Positions 7,580 through 16,954 of a stretch of 34,848 nucleotides of DNA are shown piece by piece. The position numbers and the translations under genes were made by a program. Every line of letters begins with the position of its first letter. Within the stretch, counting starts at the first letter, position 1. This DNA is from Vicinamibacteria bacterium. GTDB taxonomy: Bacteria; Acidobacteriota; Vicinamibacteria; Vicinamibacterales; UBA8438. The notes under the pieces were generated by a model. It ran no database searches, had not been told where the DNA came from, and worked only from the letters and a program-made list of their open reading frames with translations. The stretch lies in the NCBI GenBank assembly GCA_022820675.1, contig JAJEFC010000411.1, positions 1 through 34,848 on the forward strand, in the 5' to 3' direction.

Positions 7580-8371
7580 GTGCAGATCATCCGCATCCCC
7601 GGCTTCAACCCCGGCCCGATGACCGGCGCCGGCAACAACACCTACCTGCTGCCGGGCAGGACGCCGACGCTGCTCGACGCGGCCACCGGCGAGGCGGCTC
7701 ACCTGTCCGCGCTGGCGGAGGGGCTGGGACCGGACCGGCTCGTCCAGGTGCTCGTCACCCACGCGCATCAGGACCACGCCGACGGCAGCGAGCCGATCGC
7801 CGCACGCTGGCCCGACGCCGCCTTCCGGAAGATGCCGTGGCCGGAACGCGACCGGGCGCACGAGGTAGCCTGGCAGCCGATCGCGGACGACGAGCTGATT
7901 CCCGCCGGCGACGGGGCCCTGCGCGCCGTCCACACCCCGGGTCACGCTCCCGACCATCTCTGCTTCTTCGACGAGGCCGGCGGTACGCTCTTCTCGGCCG
8001 ATCTCGTCGTCCCGGGTACCACCGTCGTCATCCCCGCCTCGCACGGCGGCAGCCTCTCGCAGTACCTGGCGTCGCTGCGGCGCGTGCAGGCCCTGGCCCC
8101 CGCCCGCATGCTCCCGGCCCACGGCGAGCCCATCGACGATCCGCAGGCGATTCTCCGGGAGTACATCGAGCACCGGCAGCGCCGCGAGGAGCAGATCGTG
8201 GCGGCGCTGCGGGCCGGGGCCGGCCGGCCCGAGGACATCGTCGACCGTCTGTACGACGGACTCGCGCCGGCGCTGCGGGGCATGGCGCGGGAGAGCGTCG
8301 TTGCACATCTGATCAAGCTCGCGGAAGAGGGCCGAGCCCGTTCCGAGGGGCCGGAGTGGGAGATCGCGTGA
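7580..8371 (+). CDS. Metallo-beta-lactamase-fold hydrolase (LACTB2-like)
   Basis: A 263-residue protein of the MBL superfamily. The zinc motif THAHQDHADG lies at residues 60-69 with H61, H63, D65 and H66. A second histidine pair occurs in HTPGHAPDH (H118, H122), an aspartate in FSADL and another histidine in LPAHGEP. The C-terminal ~80 residues form a helical domain (YIEHRQRREEQI...LYDGLAP) as in the LACTB2/glyoxalase-II-like group, which includes RNA endonucleases and thioester hydrolases. Substrate is unknown. The GTG at 7580 is chosen because homology begins at VQIIRIPGFNPGP and the longer frame upstream runs through a repeat module. A 250-bp gap follows before the SRPBCC gene. Confidence 0.82.
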   Translation: MQIIRIPGFNPGPMTGAGNNTYLLPGRTPTLLDAATGEAAHLSALAEGLGPDRLVQVLVTHAHQDHADGSEPIAARWPDAAFRKMPWPERDRAHEVAWQPIADDELIPAGDGALRAVHTPGHAPDHLCFFDEAGGTLFSADLVVPGTTVVIPASHGGSLSQYLASLRRVQALAPARMLPAHGEPIDDPQAILREYIEHRQRREEQIVAALRAGAGRPEDIVDRLYDGLAPALRGMARESVVAHLIKLAEEGRARSEGPEWEIA

Positions 8372-8622
8372 CTCGAGGACGTGCGGGCAGCGTGGATCTC
8401 GCGTCGAGACCTGGATTCGGACGGGCGGCTCCACGAGAGGTCATGCTCATGGGCACGAGCCCGCGAGCTCGCGATTCGGCCCCCCGACGAGAGACGCGAA
8501 GCGTCGGCATGCCACGGCCGGCCGGGCCTTCGGCAGCTTCACCCCGGCCACGACGGACACCTGGACCGACAAGGCGTCGGGCCCGCGGCGGACGCACCGA
8601 ACGACGGCAAACGAGGACGAAC

Positions 8623-9264
8623 ATGGATTTCGATGTCGAAGGCAACCTCGGCGCGCTGGAGCGCTCCGTGTCGTCGCTGGAGCGCGACGGGCAGCCCGCC
8701 CGCGCGGTGACGCTCTCCCGCGGCTACGACACGACGGTCGACGACCTGTGGGACGCGGTCACGAGCCGCGAGCGGATTCCGCGCTGGTTCGCGCCGGTCA
8801 GCGGCGATCTCGAGCTCGGCGGCCGGTATCAGTTGGAAGGCAACGCCGGCGGCGCGATCACGAGGTGCGAGCGACCGTCTCACTACGCCCTCACCTGGGA
8901 GTTCGGCGGCGACGTGAGCTGGGTGGAGGTTCGCGTCTCGGACGACGGGACAGGCCGCGCCCGTCTCACCGTCACCCACACCGCGCATCTCTCGCCGCAC
9001 TGGGACGAGTACGGGCCGGGGGCGACCGGCATCGGCTGGGAGATGGGCCTCCTGGGGCTCGCGCTCCATCTCGCGGACCCGACGGCGCCGAAGCTGGACG
9101 AAGAGGCCTTCGCGGCCTCGCGGGACGGCCGGGCGTTCATCGCCGGCAGCAGCAGCGGGTGGGGGGAGGCGGCGGTGGCGGCCGGAGAAGACCCGGACGC
9201 GGCGCGGGCCGCGGCGGGTCGCACGAGGGCCTTCTACACCGGCGAGCCGGCCCAACCGGCCTGA
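8623..9264 (+). CDS. SRPBCC (AHSA1-like) domain protein
   Basis: A 213-residue soluble protein. The segment AVTLSRGYDTTVDDLWDAVTSRERIPRWFAPVSGDLELGGRYQL, residues 28 to about 71, is the classic start of an SRPBCC/AHSA1-like domain, continuing through YALTWEFGG and VEVRVSDDGTGRARLTVTHTAHL. The fold makes a deep hydrophobic cavity for small ligands; such proteins are often stress- or ArsR-associated, but specific function is unknown. Residues 140-213 are Ala/Gly-rich and helical. The ATG has a GAGGA-like ribosome-binding site. The 250 bp upstream (8372-8622) hold no recognisable gene; one frame reads AFGSFTPATTDTWTDKASG just before the start and might be a remnant. Confidence 0.82.
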   Translation: MDFDVEGNLGALERSVSSLERDGQPARAVTLSRGYDTTVDDLWDAVTSRERIPRWFAPVSGDLELGGRYQLEGNAGGAITRCERPSHYALTWEFGGDVSWVEVRVSDDGTGRARLTVTHTAHLSPHWDEYGPGATGIGWEMGLLGLALHLADPTAPKLDEEAFAASRDGRAFIAGSSSGWGEAAVAAGEDPDAARAAAGRTRAFYTGEPAQPA

Positions 9265-9289
9265 CGCGATACTCTGGGGCGGCGACGAC

Positions 9290-9294
9290 GGAGG
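9290..9294 (+). promoter_or_regulatory. Ribosome-binding site deciding a TTG start
   Basis: GGAGG seven bases upstream of the TTG at 9302. It supports this unusual start for the sulfurtransferase over later codons. Confidence 0.65.
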
Positions 9295-9301
9295 AACGCA
9301 G

Positions 9302-10180
9302 TTGAGCGACAACCCCAAGGGCTACGCCAACCCGCAGCTTCTCATCACCCCGGCCGAGCTGGACGACCGCCGGGCGGCGGGGACCGGCGCCCCGCTGCTG
9401 CTCGACCTCCGGCAGGCCGAGGCGTTCGCGGTTGGGCACATCCCCGGCGCGGTGCACCTCGACCTGTTCGGCATCAGCCTGACCGACACCGACCCCGCGC
9501 CGCTGGCCGCGTTCCTCTGGATGATCGGCCACCTCCTCTCGTCGCGGGGCGTCGACCCGGGGCGCGCGGTCGTCGTCTACGACGAGAAGTCGGGCATCCG
9601 GGCGGCCCGCGCGTTCTGGTTCCTCGAGTACTTCGGCCACCCCGACGTCCGGCAGCTCGACGGCGGGTTCGGGGCGTGGGAGCGCGAGGGACGCGAGGTG
9701 ACCCGCGACGCCGCGGCCCCGACGCCCAGCGGCTGGATGGTCGGGCGCTCGGACGACCGGCTGGCGACGTGGCGGCGGCTCCGCGACCGCCTGGGGGCGG
9801 CCGACCTCGCGGTGCTGGACACCCGCACCGACGGCGAGTACTGCGGCGCGACGGTCCGCGCGAAGCGGGGCGGCGCGGTGCCGGGGGCGGTGCACGTCGA
9901 GTGGACCCGCAACCTCGGCGAGGACGGCGCGTTCAGGCCCGCGGCCGAGCTGCGGGCGATGTACGAAGCAGCCGGCGTCACCCCGGACAAGGAAGTGATC
10001 AGCTACTGCCAGGGCGGCTACCGGGCCGCCCACGGCTACCTCGCCCTGCGCCTCCTGGGCTATCCGCGGGTGCGGAACTACATCGGGTCGTGGAAGGAAT
10101 GGGGCGACCGGGAAGACCTGCCCATAGAGGTCCCCGAGCCGCCCGCCCGGCCCCGATCGAGCCCGCCCACGGTCACCTGA
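9302..10180 (+). CDS. Two-domain sulfurtransferase (thiosulfate/3-mercaptopyruvate type)
   Basis: A 292-residue protein with two rhodanese domains. The N-terminal inactive one contains LLDLRQAEAFAVGHIPGAVHL and ends near 140. The C-terminal catalytic one has LDTRTDGEYCGATV, GAVHVEW and the active-site loop SYCQGGYRA with C236. CRKGVT would mark a rhodanese and CGSGVT a mercaptopyruvate enzyme; CQGGYR fits neither exactly, so the donor is open. It moves sulfane sulfur through a cysteine persulfide in the cytoplasm; no signal peptide is seen. Translation starts at TTG behind a good GGAGG site, 37 bp after the SRPBCC gene, so the two may be co-transcribed. It could serve as a persulfide source for ThiI, which lacks a rhodanese domain; this is inference. 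Confidence 0.87.
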   Translation: MSDNPKGYANPQLLITPAELDDRRAAGTGAPLLLDLRQAEAFAVGHIPGAVHLDLFGISLTDTDPAPLAAFLWMIGHLLSSRGVDPGRAVVVYDEKSGIRAARAFWFLEYFGHPDVRQLDGGFGAWEREGREVTRDAAAPTPSGWMVGRSDDRLATWRRLRDRLGAADLAVLDTRTDGEYCGATVRAKRGGAVPGAVHVEWTRNLGEDGAFRPAAELRAMYEAAGVTPDKEVISYCQGGYRAAHGYLALRLLGYPRVRNYIGSWKEWGDREDLPIEVPEPPARPRSSPPTVT

Positions 10181-10320
10181 CAACTCCGCCGGGCGCCCAA
10201 CCAACCCGCCACGAGTCCGCGCCGTTCTACGGCGACTCCTCGCCCGCCCGTCGTCGCCTGCGGCTCCGCCGGGCGCCCAACCCGCCCAGTAGTCCGCGCC
10301 GTTCTACGGCGCAGACGCCT
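10181..10320 (-). repeat. Short module repeat R2, two tandem units
   Basis: Two consecutive units on the minus strand fill the gap after the sulfurtransferase stop. Each contains the CGTCGCC...GGCTCCGC stem (partial in the first), the GGGCGCCCAACC spacer and the GTCCGCGCCGTTCTACGGCG hairpin. The second unit ends GCAGACGCCTAG, directly abutting the palindromic element at 10319. Confidence 0.72.
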
Positions 10321-10429
10321 AGTGGTCCGTCACACCATAATCTTCGGGCATGGACGTGGGTTTATGGCCCGCAATCGTTGACGAATCAGAGCACCCATGT
10401 CCGAACTTTTGGTCGTGACGCAGCACTAG
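10319..10429 (-). mobile_element. CTAG-bounded palindromic element, copy A
   Basis: About 110 bp starting and ending in CTAG (10319-10322 and 10426-10429), with CTAGTG at the left and CACTAG at the right. The arms are inverted repeats of each other, and the centre contains the conserved core GATTCGTCAACGATTG (on the minus strand). It is related to the two copies at 32212-32425. The right-hand CTAG supplies the TAG stop codon of the SirB1-like gene. No coding capacity, so it is MITE-like. Confidence 0.75.
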
Positions 10430-11307
10430 TTGAGGCTCGCCATTCGCCGGCGCAGCGCCTTCACGTGTCCCCAGATCTCCTTGCGCTCTTCCTGGCGCTC
10501 GGCGTCGTCGGCGGCGCCGGGCGACGAGTACCGCAGGTACGCCTCGAGATCACGCAGGGCCCCCGCGTAGTCGTTGACGTAGTAGGACAGCAGCCCGCGG
10601 TCGCGCAGCTCCTGCAGGGCGGAGGGCTCGATCGCGAGCAGGAGATCGGTGATCGCCCGGCCCTGGGGGAACGACCGCATGCGCACGTAGAGCCGCTTCA
10701 GGTTGCCGAGCATGCGCATGAGAATCTGCTGCTTGGTGGCCGGCGCGAGGAACCGGGGGTCGAACTCGACGCCGTCGCCGGCGTGTCGCCGCAGGAGCGA
10801 GCGGCAGTCGGTCTCCGACAGGATGGAGCCCCCGTGGAAGGGGTCCACGAACACCGCGCTACGGTGGTCCTCCTCAGGCGACAACGGGTACCGCAGCAGG
10901 AAGTGGCCCGGGAAGTTGACGCCGTCCACGCGGATGCCGGCGCGGCGCGCCACCTCGATGTAGACCACGGCCAGGGTGATGGGGATGCCGGTCCTGCGGT
11001 CGAGCACCTGGTTCAGGAAGCTGTTTCGCGGGTCGTCGTAGTCGCCGGTGTTTCCGGAGAAGCCCTCGTCCTCGAAGAGGAACCGGTTGAGGGCGTCGAT
11101 CGTCCCCCGGGGGCCTTCTCCCGGGGACGACGCCAGCCGGTCCGCGGCGGCGCCGCCCATCGCCTCGAGGCGCGCGACGTACGGGTCGGGGTCCAGACCG
11201 GGATAGCCCAGACGCGCGATGAGCAGGGCCGGCGCCGCGAGGTCCGGGTCGGCACTGGACGCGGCGTCGGTGAACCGCTGCACCACGTCGGCTGGCAATA
11301 CGCTCAT
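10426..11307 (-). CDS. SirB1-like protein (transglutaminase-like domain with TPR tail)
   Basis: A 293-residue protein. Residues ~60-190 match the SirB1 N-terminal, transglutaminase-like domain: LNRFLFEDEGFSGNTGDYDDPRNSFLNQVLDRRTGIPITLAVVYIEVARRAGI, then GVNFPGHFLLRY and VFVDPFHGG. The tail (LGNLKRLYVRMRSFPQGRAITDLLLAIEP...YYVNDYAGALRDLEAYL) is a TPR-like repeat region. The usual catalytic Cys of transglutaminases is not evident, in line with this family. Its biochemical role is unknown. I start at the ATG at 11307 (MSVLPADVVQRF) because the frame upstream is unlike a protein and crosses the next gene. The stop codon TAG is formed by the CTAG end of the palindromic element. Confidence 0.82.
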   Translation of the reverse strand: MSVLPADVVQRFTDAASSADPDLAAPALLIARLGYPGLDPDPYVARLEAMGGAAADRLASSPGEGPRGTIDALNRFLFEDEGFSGNTGDYDDPRNSFLNQVLDRRTGIPITLAVVYIEVARRAGIRVDGVNFPGHFLLRYPLSPEEDHRSAVFVDPFHGGSILSETDCRSLLRRHAGDGVEFDPRFLAPATKQQILMRMLGNLKRLYVRMRSFPQGRAITDLLLAIEPSALQELRDRGLLSYYVNDYAGALRDLEAYLRYSSPGAADDAERQEERKEIWGHVKALRRRMASLN

Positions 11308-11342
11308 GGCGATGTCTACGCGGCGGGCATGGACCGAGGCGA

Positions 11343-11636
11343 CTAGGAGGAGAGGAAGAGCCTGGCCAGTCCCACGCCGATCCCGGCCGCAACTCCCATT
11401 CCGGCGAGGATTCCTCCCAGGACCCATGCACGAGTGGCGACGTGTCGCATCTCGGTGCTGATCTCCACCACGAGCTTTTCCACGTCCCCCAGACGGTCAT
11501 CGAGTCTCTTCATATCGACCTTGATCTCGCGAACGGCCTCCTCGACCGCCTTGAGTCGGGCCTCGACGCCGTTGCCGCCGCCACCATTCCCGGAAACGGG
11601 ACGTCCCGGAAACCCGATAACGTTCTCGCGGTTCAC
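11343..11636 (-). CDS. Small coiled-coil membrane protein, second gene of a compact pair
   Basis: A 97-residue protein I cannot assign. Residues 1-22 are Gly-rich (FPGRPVSGNGGGGNG). Residues ~23-67 form a charged coiled coil (VEARLKAVEEAVREIKVDMKRLDDRLGDVEKLVVEI). Residues ~70-96 form one Gly-rich transmembrane helix (VLGGILAGMGVAAGIGVGLARLF). The layout recalls XhlA-like and other small coiled-coil anchors. The GTG start overlaps the TGA of the upstream gene (GTGA), which implies translational coupling. The stop is TAG within CTAG. GC content is lower than in neighbouring genes, so acquisition by transfer is plausible. Confidence 0.6.
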   Translation of the reverse strand: MNRENVIGFPGRPVSGNGGGGNGVEARLKAVEEAVREIKVDMKRLDDRLGDVEKLVVEISTEMRHVATRAWVLGGILAGMGVAAGIGVGLARLFLSS

Positions 11637-11893
11637 GACGCAGCCTCCCAGGCCGACAGCTTCTCGACGAGACCACGGCCGGCCACGCCGTCGTAGTGCT
11701 TGGCGGTTATGACGATGCCGTTCTTGGCCCCCGGCTTGATCCCCAGATCGTTCACGACCTCGGAACTCGTGAGGCGTGGGGACCTGACGAACCAGACTCC
11801 AGAGCTGGCTTGACAGCGATCCTCGTCGGGAAAGAGTCTCTGGACATCCGCGTCGAGAGGCTCTCCGGTAGCGATGACGACGTAGATTGGCAT
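11633..11893 (-). CDS. SinR-family / Cas2-like-fold small protein, first gene of a compact pair
   Basis: An 86-residue protein beginning MPIYVVIATGEP. The predicted order is strand-helix-strand-helix-strand-helix: strand 1 at IYVVIA, helix at DADVQRLF, strand at GVWFVRS, helix at TSSEVVNDLG, strand at GIVITAKHYDGVAG, helix at RGLVEKLSAW. Length, the S-G-V-W-F-V-R-S strand followed by S-x-E-V, and the terminal strand resemble the small SinR-family proteins with a ferredoxin/Cas2-like fold. This rests on pattern and needs a profile search. A GTG start 14 codons upstream (11935) is possible. The next gene overlaps its stop codon. Confidence 0.55.
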   Translation of the reverse strand: MPIYVVIATGEPLDADVQRLFPDEDRCQASSGVWFVRSPRLTSSEVVNDLGIKPGAKNGIVITAKHYDGVAGRGLVEKLSAWEAAS

Positions 11894-11974
11894 GTGTCTC
11901 GTGGGTTTCAGGATAACCGATCCGCCCTCCTCCACCGTGTGAGGCCTCTGGGGCGTCTCGCCGGTCGCCGTGGC

Positions 11975-12697
11975 TCAACCGTGCGCGCTGCCGCAGGCTG
12001 CACGCAACGCCGACGGGGTGACGTCGACGATGGTCGGGACCACCACGTGCGCGGCCCCGAGCCGGCTCGCCGCGTAGGTCTGCGCAACCCCCACGCACCG
12101 CAGCCCGGCCGCGAGGGCCGACTCGATGCCCCACATCGAGTCCTCGACGGCGACGACGCGGCCGTCGGGATCGAGTCCGGCCGCCGCGACGTGCGGGCGC
12201 AGCAGCTCGATCGCCCGGAGGTACGGGTCAGGGGCGGGCTTCGACCGCGGCGTGTCGCCCGACGCGACGACGGCCCGGAAGTGACGGCGCAGATCGGCGG
12301 CGGCGAGCACCGTCTCGATCTCGGGGGCGAGAGCGCCGGACGCGATGGCGATGGGCGCCTCGGCCGCGACGCGGCGAATGCAGTCGGCGGCGCCGGGGAA
12401 GAGGGCCTCGCCCTGTCCGGCCAGCGCCTCGAATCGTTCGCCCTTCACCTGAATCAACTCGACCAGCGTCTCCTCGTCGAGGGTGAGCCCCTGGTCCCTC
12501 CACACGGTGCGGAATACGCCGTCGTCGTCGAACCCCAGGTAGCGGTCGTAATAGTCGGCGGCGCCGAGGGTCATGCCGCGCTCCGCGAGCACGTCCTGAT
12601 AGGCGCGCAGGTGCAGCGGCTCGCTGTCGGCGAGCACCCCGTCGAAGTCGAAGATGACGCCGGCCAGCTTCGCCGCACCTCGGCCGCGGGCCGTCAA
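11975..12697 (-). CDS. HAD-superfamily phosphatase (beta-phosphoglucomutase-like)
   Basis: A 240-residue HAD hydrolase of subfamily IA. Motif I is FDFDGVLADSEPLH at ~16-29, with nucleophile D and acid/base D two residues later. Motif II is IASGA near 118, motif III is the Lys in SKPAPDPY near 152, and motif IV is VAVEDSMWGIESALAAG near 187. The helical cap lies between ~30 and 95. It resembles beta-phosphoglucomutase and phosphoglycolate-phosphatase-like enzymes that act on small sugar phosphates; the substrate is not predictable. It starts with TTG overlapping the TGA of the DUF1684 gene (TTGA), so the two are translationally coupled. Confidence 0.87.
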   Translation of the reverse strand: MTARGRGAAKLAGVIFDFDGVLADSEPLHLRAYQDVLAERGMTLGAADYYDRYLGFDDDGVFRTVWRDQGLTLDEETLVELIQVKGERFEALAGQGEALFPGAADCIRRVAAEAPIAIASGALAPEIETVLAAADLRRHFRAVVASGDTPRSKPAPDPYLRAIELLRPHVAAAGLDPDGRVVAVEDSMWGIESALAAGLRCVGVAQTYAASRLGAAHVVVPTIVDVTPSALRAACGSAHG

Positions 12698-13371
12698 GGG
12701 GTGGAGACCTCGTCCTCGGGCGGAGGCGGGATCACGCCGATGCCGAACCCGGTGTAGCCCGGCGCGAGGCGTTCGCCGGCCAGCACCGGCGCCGTCAGCC
12801 AGTTCTCGCGCGGCGGGTACGGGCAGTCGTACTCCTCGTTGTAGTAGCAGTACGGGTTGTAGGCCTGGTTGAAGTCGAGGTCGTAGAGGCCGCTGGCGGT
12901 GCGGGGCAGGTCCATGTAGCGGCCGCCCGCGTACGTGTCCGACTCGTTGGTCGGGTCCTTGAACATGATGAACAGCGAGTCGATGGACCGCACCGGCGCC
13001 TCCGCGAGGGCGGACAGCCGCATCGGCTCGCCGTTGAGGGCGAACTCGAGCACCCCGACGCGCTGCATCGGGCGGATCACCCCGGTCGAGGTCGGGATCT
13101 CGTAGATGGGCTGCTCGGGCGCAACCTCGAGGGCGGCGGGGACCCGGTAGACGGGATCCGGGTCGTAGTAGTGGAGCGGCAGAAGCTGCCCGCGCCGCTC
13201 GATGCGGATCGGCGAGTCGGGCGCCTCGCGGAAGAACCGGTCCTTCAGCTCGCGCGACTCCACGAGCTCGGTGAGCCAGAGCGACTCGTCGGGCGGCGGC
13301 GCCGAGCAGGCGCCGACGGCGACGAGCGCGCCCGTCGCGAGGGCGTAGCGCAGGGTGTCTCTTGCCATCAT
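12694..13371 (-). CDS. DUF1684 family lipoprotein
   Basis: A 225-residue exported protein. The N-terminus has a basic start, a hydrophobic stretch and a lipobox ending VGAC near residue 22, so it is probably a lipoprotein. The DUF1684 signature is clear: FIMFKDPTNESDTYAGGRYMD, then LDFNQAYNPYCYYNEEYDCP and PPRENWLTAPVLAGE. The function of the family is unknown. Two adjacent ATGs are possible starts. It lies 33 bp downstream of the acyl-CoA dehydrogenase gene on the same strand and overlaps the HAD gene by four bases, forming a likely operon with both. Confidence 0.85.
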   Translation of the reverse strand: MMARDTLRYALATGALVAVGACSAPPPDESLWLTELVESRELKDRFFREAPDSPIRIERRGQLLPLHYYDPDPVYRVPAALEVAPEQPIYEIPTSTGVIRPMQRVGVLEFALNGEPMRLSALAEAPVRSIDSLFIMFKDPTNESDTYAGGRYMDLPRTASGLYDLDFNQAYNPYCYYNEEYDCPYPPRENWLTAPVLAGERLAPGYTGFGIGVIPPPPEDEVSTP

Positions 13372-13404
13372 CCCGATACCATCATGCGGCCGTTGTCCTG
13401 CGAG

Positions 13405-15189
<1,785 letters not shown>

Positions 15190-15196
15190 CGGAAGA

Positions 15197-15201
15197 CCTC
15201 C
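15197..15201 (-). promoter_or_regulatory. Ribosome-binding site of the acyl-CoA dehydrogenase
   Basis: GGAGG on the minus strand seven bases before the ATG at 15189. It rules out the longer upstream frame. Confidence 0.65.
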
Positions 15202-15355
15202 TGTCAGGCCGGCGCAGATCCCGCTCGCCCCCGCGCATGGGCCGGAAGCTTGCGCCGTACGACGTTGCCGCCTCCCATCGTGCCGGCTCCCCGGCGGGGT
15301 CGGTCGGGCGGCGACGCAGGGCGCCGGGACCGCGCTCGCCAATCCCCGGCCCGGC

Positions 15356-15435
15356 CCACCATGGCCGCCTTCGGCTCCGCCGGGCGCCCACCCGACCCTC
15401 CGGGAGTCCGCGCCGTCCTGCGACGCAGATGCCTA
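15356..15435 (-). repeat. Short module repeat R3 at the thiolase stop codon
   Basis: On the minus strand it reads TAGGCATCTGCGTCGC, the first hairpin, GGGCGCC and the GGAGCCGAAGGCGGC stem. The thiolase stop codon TAG is the first triplet of the module. It fills part of the 243-bp gap before the acyl-CoA dehydrogenase. Confidence 0.7.
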
Positions 15436-16623
15436 CGCCGCGCGCTCGAAGATGCCCGCCGCCCCCATGCCGCCGCCCACGCACATGGTGACGAGGCCGT
15501 AGCGGCCTCCGCGCCGCTTCAGCTCGTGGAGAAGCGACGTCGTCAGCTTGGCTCCGGTGCAGCCCAGCGGGTGGCCGAGGGCGATCGCCCCCCCGTTGAC
15601 GTTGAGCTTCCCGGGGTCCATCGGCAGCTCGCGCAGGCAGGCCAGCACCTGGGCCGCGAACGCCTCGTTCAGCTCGACGAGATCGATGTCGTCAAGGGTG
15701 AGCCCGGCCCGCTTCAGCACCTTCCGGATCGCGGGCACCGGCCCGACCCCGAAGCGCTCCGGCTCGACCCCGGCGGTGGCGTAAACCACGAACCGGGCAA
15801 GGGGCTCCAGGCCCGCCCTCTCGGCCCGCTCGCGCGAGGTGAGCACGACGGCGGCGGCGCCGTCGCTCATCTGCGACGAGTTGCCGGCGGTCACCGAGCC
15901 CCTGACGTGGAACGCCGGCCGCAGGCCGCCGAGGACCTCGAGCGAGGTGTCGCGGCGCGGCCCCTCGTCGGCGGTGAACGCGACCGTCCGCACCGCGGGG
16001 CGGCCGCCGCCGTTGCCGTTGGCGGGCTCGGCGACCCGCACCTCGATGGGGACGAGCTCCTCCTCGAACCGGCCGGCGTCGAGCGCGGCCACCGCCCGCT
16101 GGTGGCTGCGGAGCGCGAACGCGTCCTGCTCGTCGCGCGAGACCTGCGCCTCGCGGGCATGGTTCTCGGCGACCAGCCCCGTCGAGAGGTAGACGTCGGG
16201 ATAGTCCTTCATGAGGCCGGGGTTGGGCGCGACCTTGTGCCCGCCCATGGGGATGAGGCTCATCGACTCGGTGCCGCCGGCGACGACGGCGTCGGCCCCG
16301 CCCACCATGATGCGCTCGGCCCCGTAGGCGATGGCCTGCAGGCCCGACGAGCAGAACCGGTTGACGGTGATCGCCGACGCCCCGATGGGCACGCCGGCGC
16401 GGAGGCTGGCGATGCGGGCGACGTTCATGCCCTGCTCGGCCTCGGGCATGGCGCAGCCGAGGATGACGTCCTCCACCTCGCCCGGCTCGATGCCGGGGGC
16501 CCGCTTCAGGGCCTCGGCGATGACCGTCGCCCCCAGCTCGTCGGGCCGCGTGGTGCGCAGGGTGCCCCGGGGCGCCTTGCCGACCGGTGTGCGAACCGCC
16601 GACACGATCACTGCATCAGTCAC
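15433..16623 (-). CDS. fadA: Acetyl-CoA C-acyltransferase (3-ketoacyl-CoA thiolase)
   Basis: A 396-residue thiolase for the last step of beta-oxidation: cleavage of 3-ketoacyl-CoA by CoA to acetyl-CoA and a shortened acyl-CoA. The acylated cysteine is C91 in [11 protein letters not shown]. The general-base His is in GHPLGCTG, and the second cysteine in [24 protein letters not shown] and [12 protein letters not shown] are also canonical. Length is typical. The start is GTG at 16623 with GGAGAGG about seven bases upstream. It lies downstream of fadN and upstream of the acyl-CoA dehydrogenase on the same strand, though gaps of ~330 and ~240 bp containing repeats separate them. The TAG stop is contiguous with repeat R3. 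Confidence 0.94.
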   Translation of the reverse strand: MTDAVIVSAVRTPVGKAPRGTLRTTRPDELGATVIAEALKRAPGIEPGEVEDVILGCAMPEAEQGMNVARIASLRAGVPIGASAITVNRFCSSGLQAIAYGAERIMVGGADAVVAGGTESMSLIPMGGHKVAPNPGLMKDYPDVYLSTGLVAENHAREAQVSRDEQDAFALRSHQRAVAALDAGRFEEELVPIEVRVAEPANGNGGGRPAVRTVAFTADEGPRRDTSLEVLGGLRPAFHVRGSVTAGNSSQMSDGAAAVVLTSRERAERAGLEPLARFVVYATAGVEPERFGVGPVPAIRKVLKRAGLTLDDIDLVELNEAFAAQVLACLRELPMDPGKLNVNGGAIALGHPLGCTGAKLTTSLLHELKRRGGRYGLVTMCVGGGMGAAGIFERAA

Positions 16624-16954
16624 GGGCCTCTCCTTCGCGTCGCCGCCGCCTCATGAAGATGAGACGGTATCGGGCCGCGTCTGGTTTCTGCGCGTCTTCC
16701 CGGTCTGATTGGACCGTATCGGGTCGCGTCCAGTCTCCTGAACCGTGGTTCGTGGAACGATCCGGCGCGTCATTTCTTCTGTTGACAGGCATTTTGCCGC
16801 GATTCAGAGCTTTCACGAGCTTCGCGGCCGGGTCACCAGACTCCTTGACCGGGCGTGACCTTCACAGTTGCGTCAAGTTCTCGATCGCGTTCTGTTCGCC
16901 ACCCGCCGCGGTGCGTCGGGCCCACATGTCTCGTCGGTCTGAGGCGGAGCCTCG
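16624..16954 (-). other. Gene-free gap with a decayed copy of the fadN 3' end
   Basis: The 331-bp gap between fadN and the thiolase is less GC-rich than its flanks. The plus-strand stretch 16681-16708 (CTGGTTTCTGCGCGTCTTCC...) resembles 16955-16983 (CTAGTTTCTGAGCGTCTTGC...), the end of fadN, with three mismatches and one indel. A second internal similarity (GGTATCGGGCCGCGTC / CGTATCGGGTCGCGTC at ~16666 and ~16714) suggests further small duplications. A TTGACA occurs near 16786 without a matching -10 box. No gene is seen. Confidence 0.5.

Noticed and set aside
5315..8434. One 1039-residue protein extending the ThyX-like frame upstream
   Set aside because: The added part is low-complexity, crosses a repeat and is antisense to the metallo-hydrolase gene. 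The ATG at 6997 begins the conserved region.
10181..10320. Integron attC site, because GCCCAAC/GTTGGGC boxes occur in the repeats near stop codons
   Set aside because: Only one box of the RYYYAAC/GTTRRRY pair is present per unit, the genes are core genes in both orientations, and no integrase is seen.
16783..16812. Promoter from the TTGACA in the fadN-thiolase gap
   Set aside because: No -10 hexamer stands at the right distance and no plus-strand gene follows.
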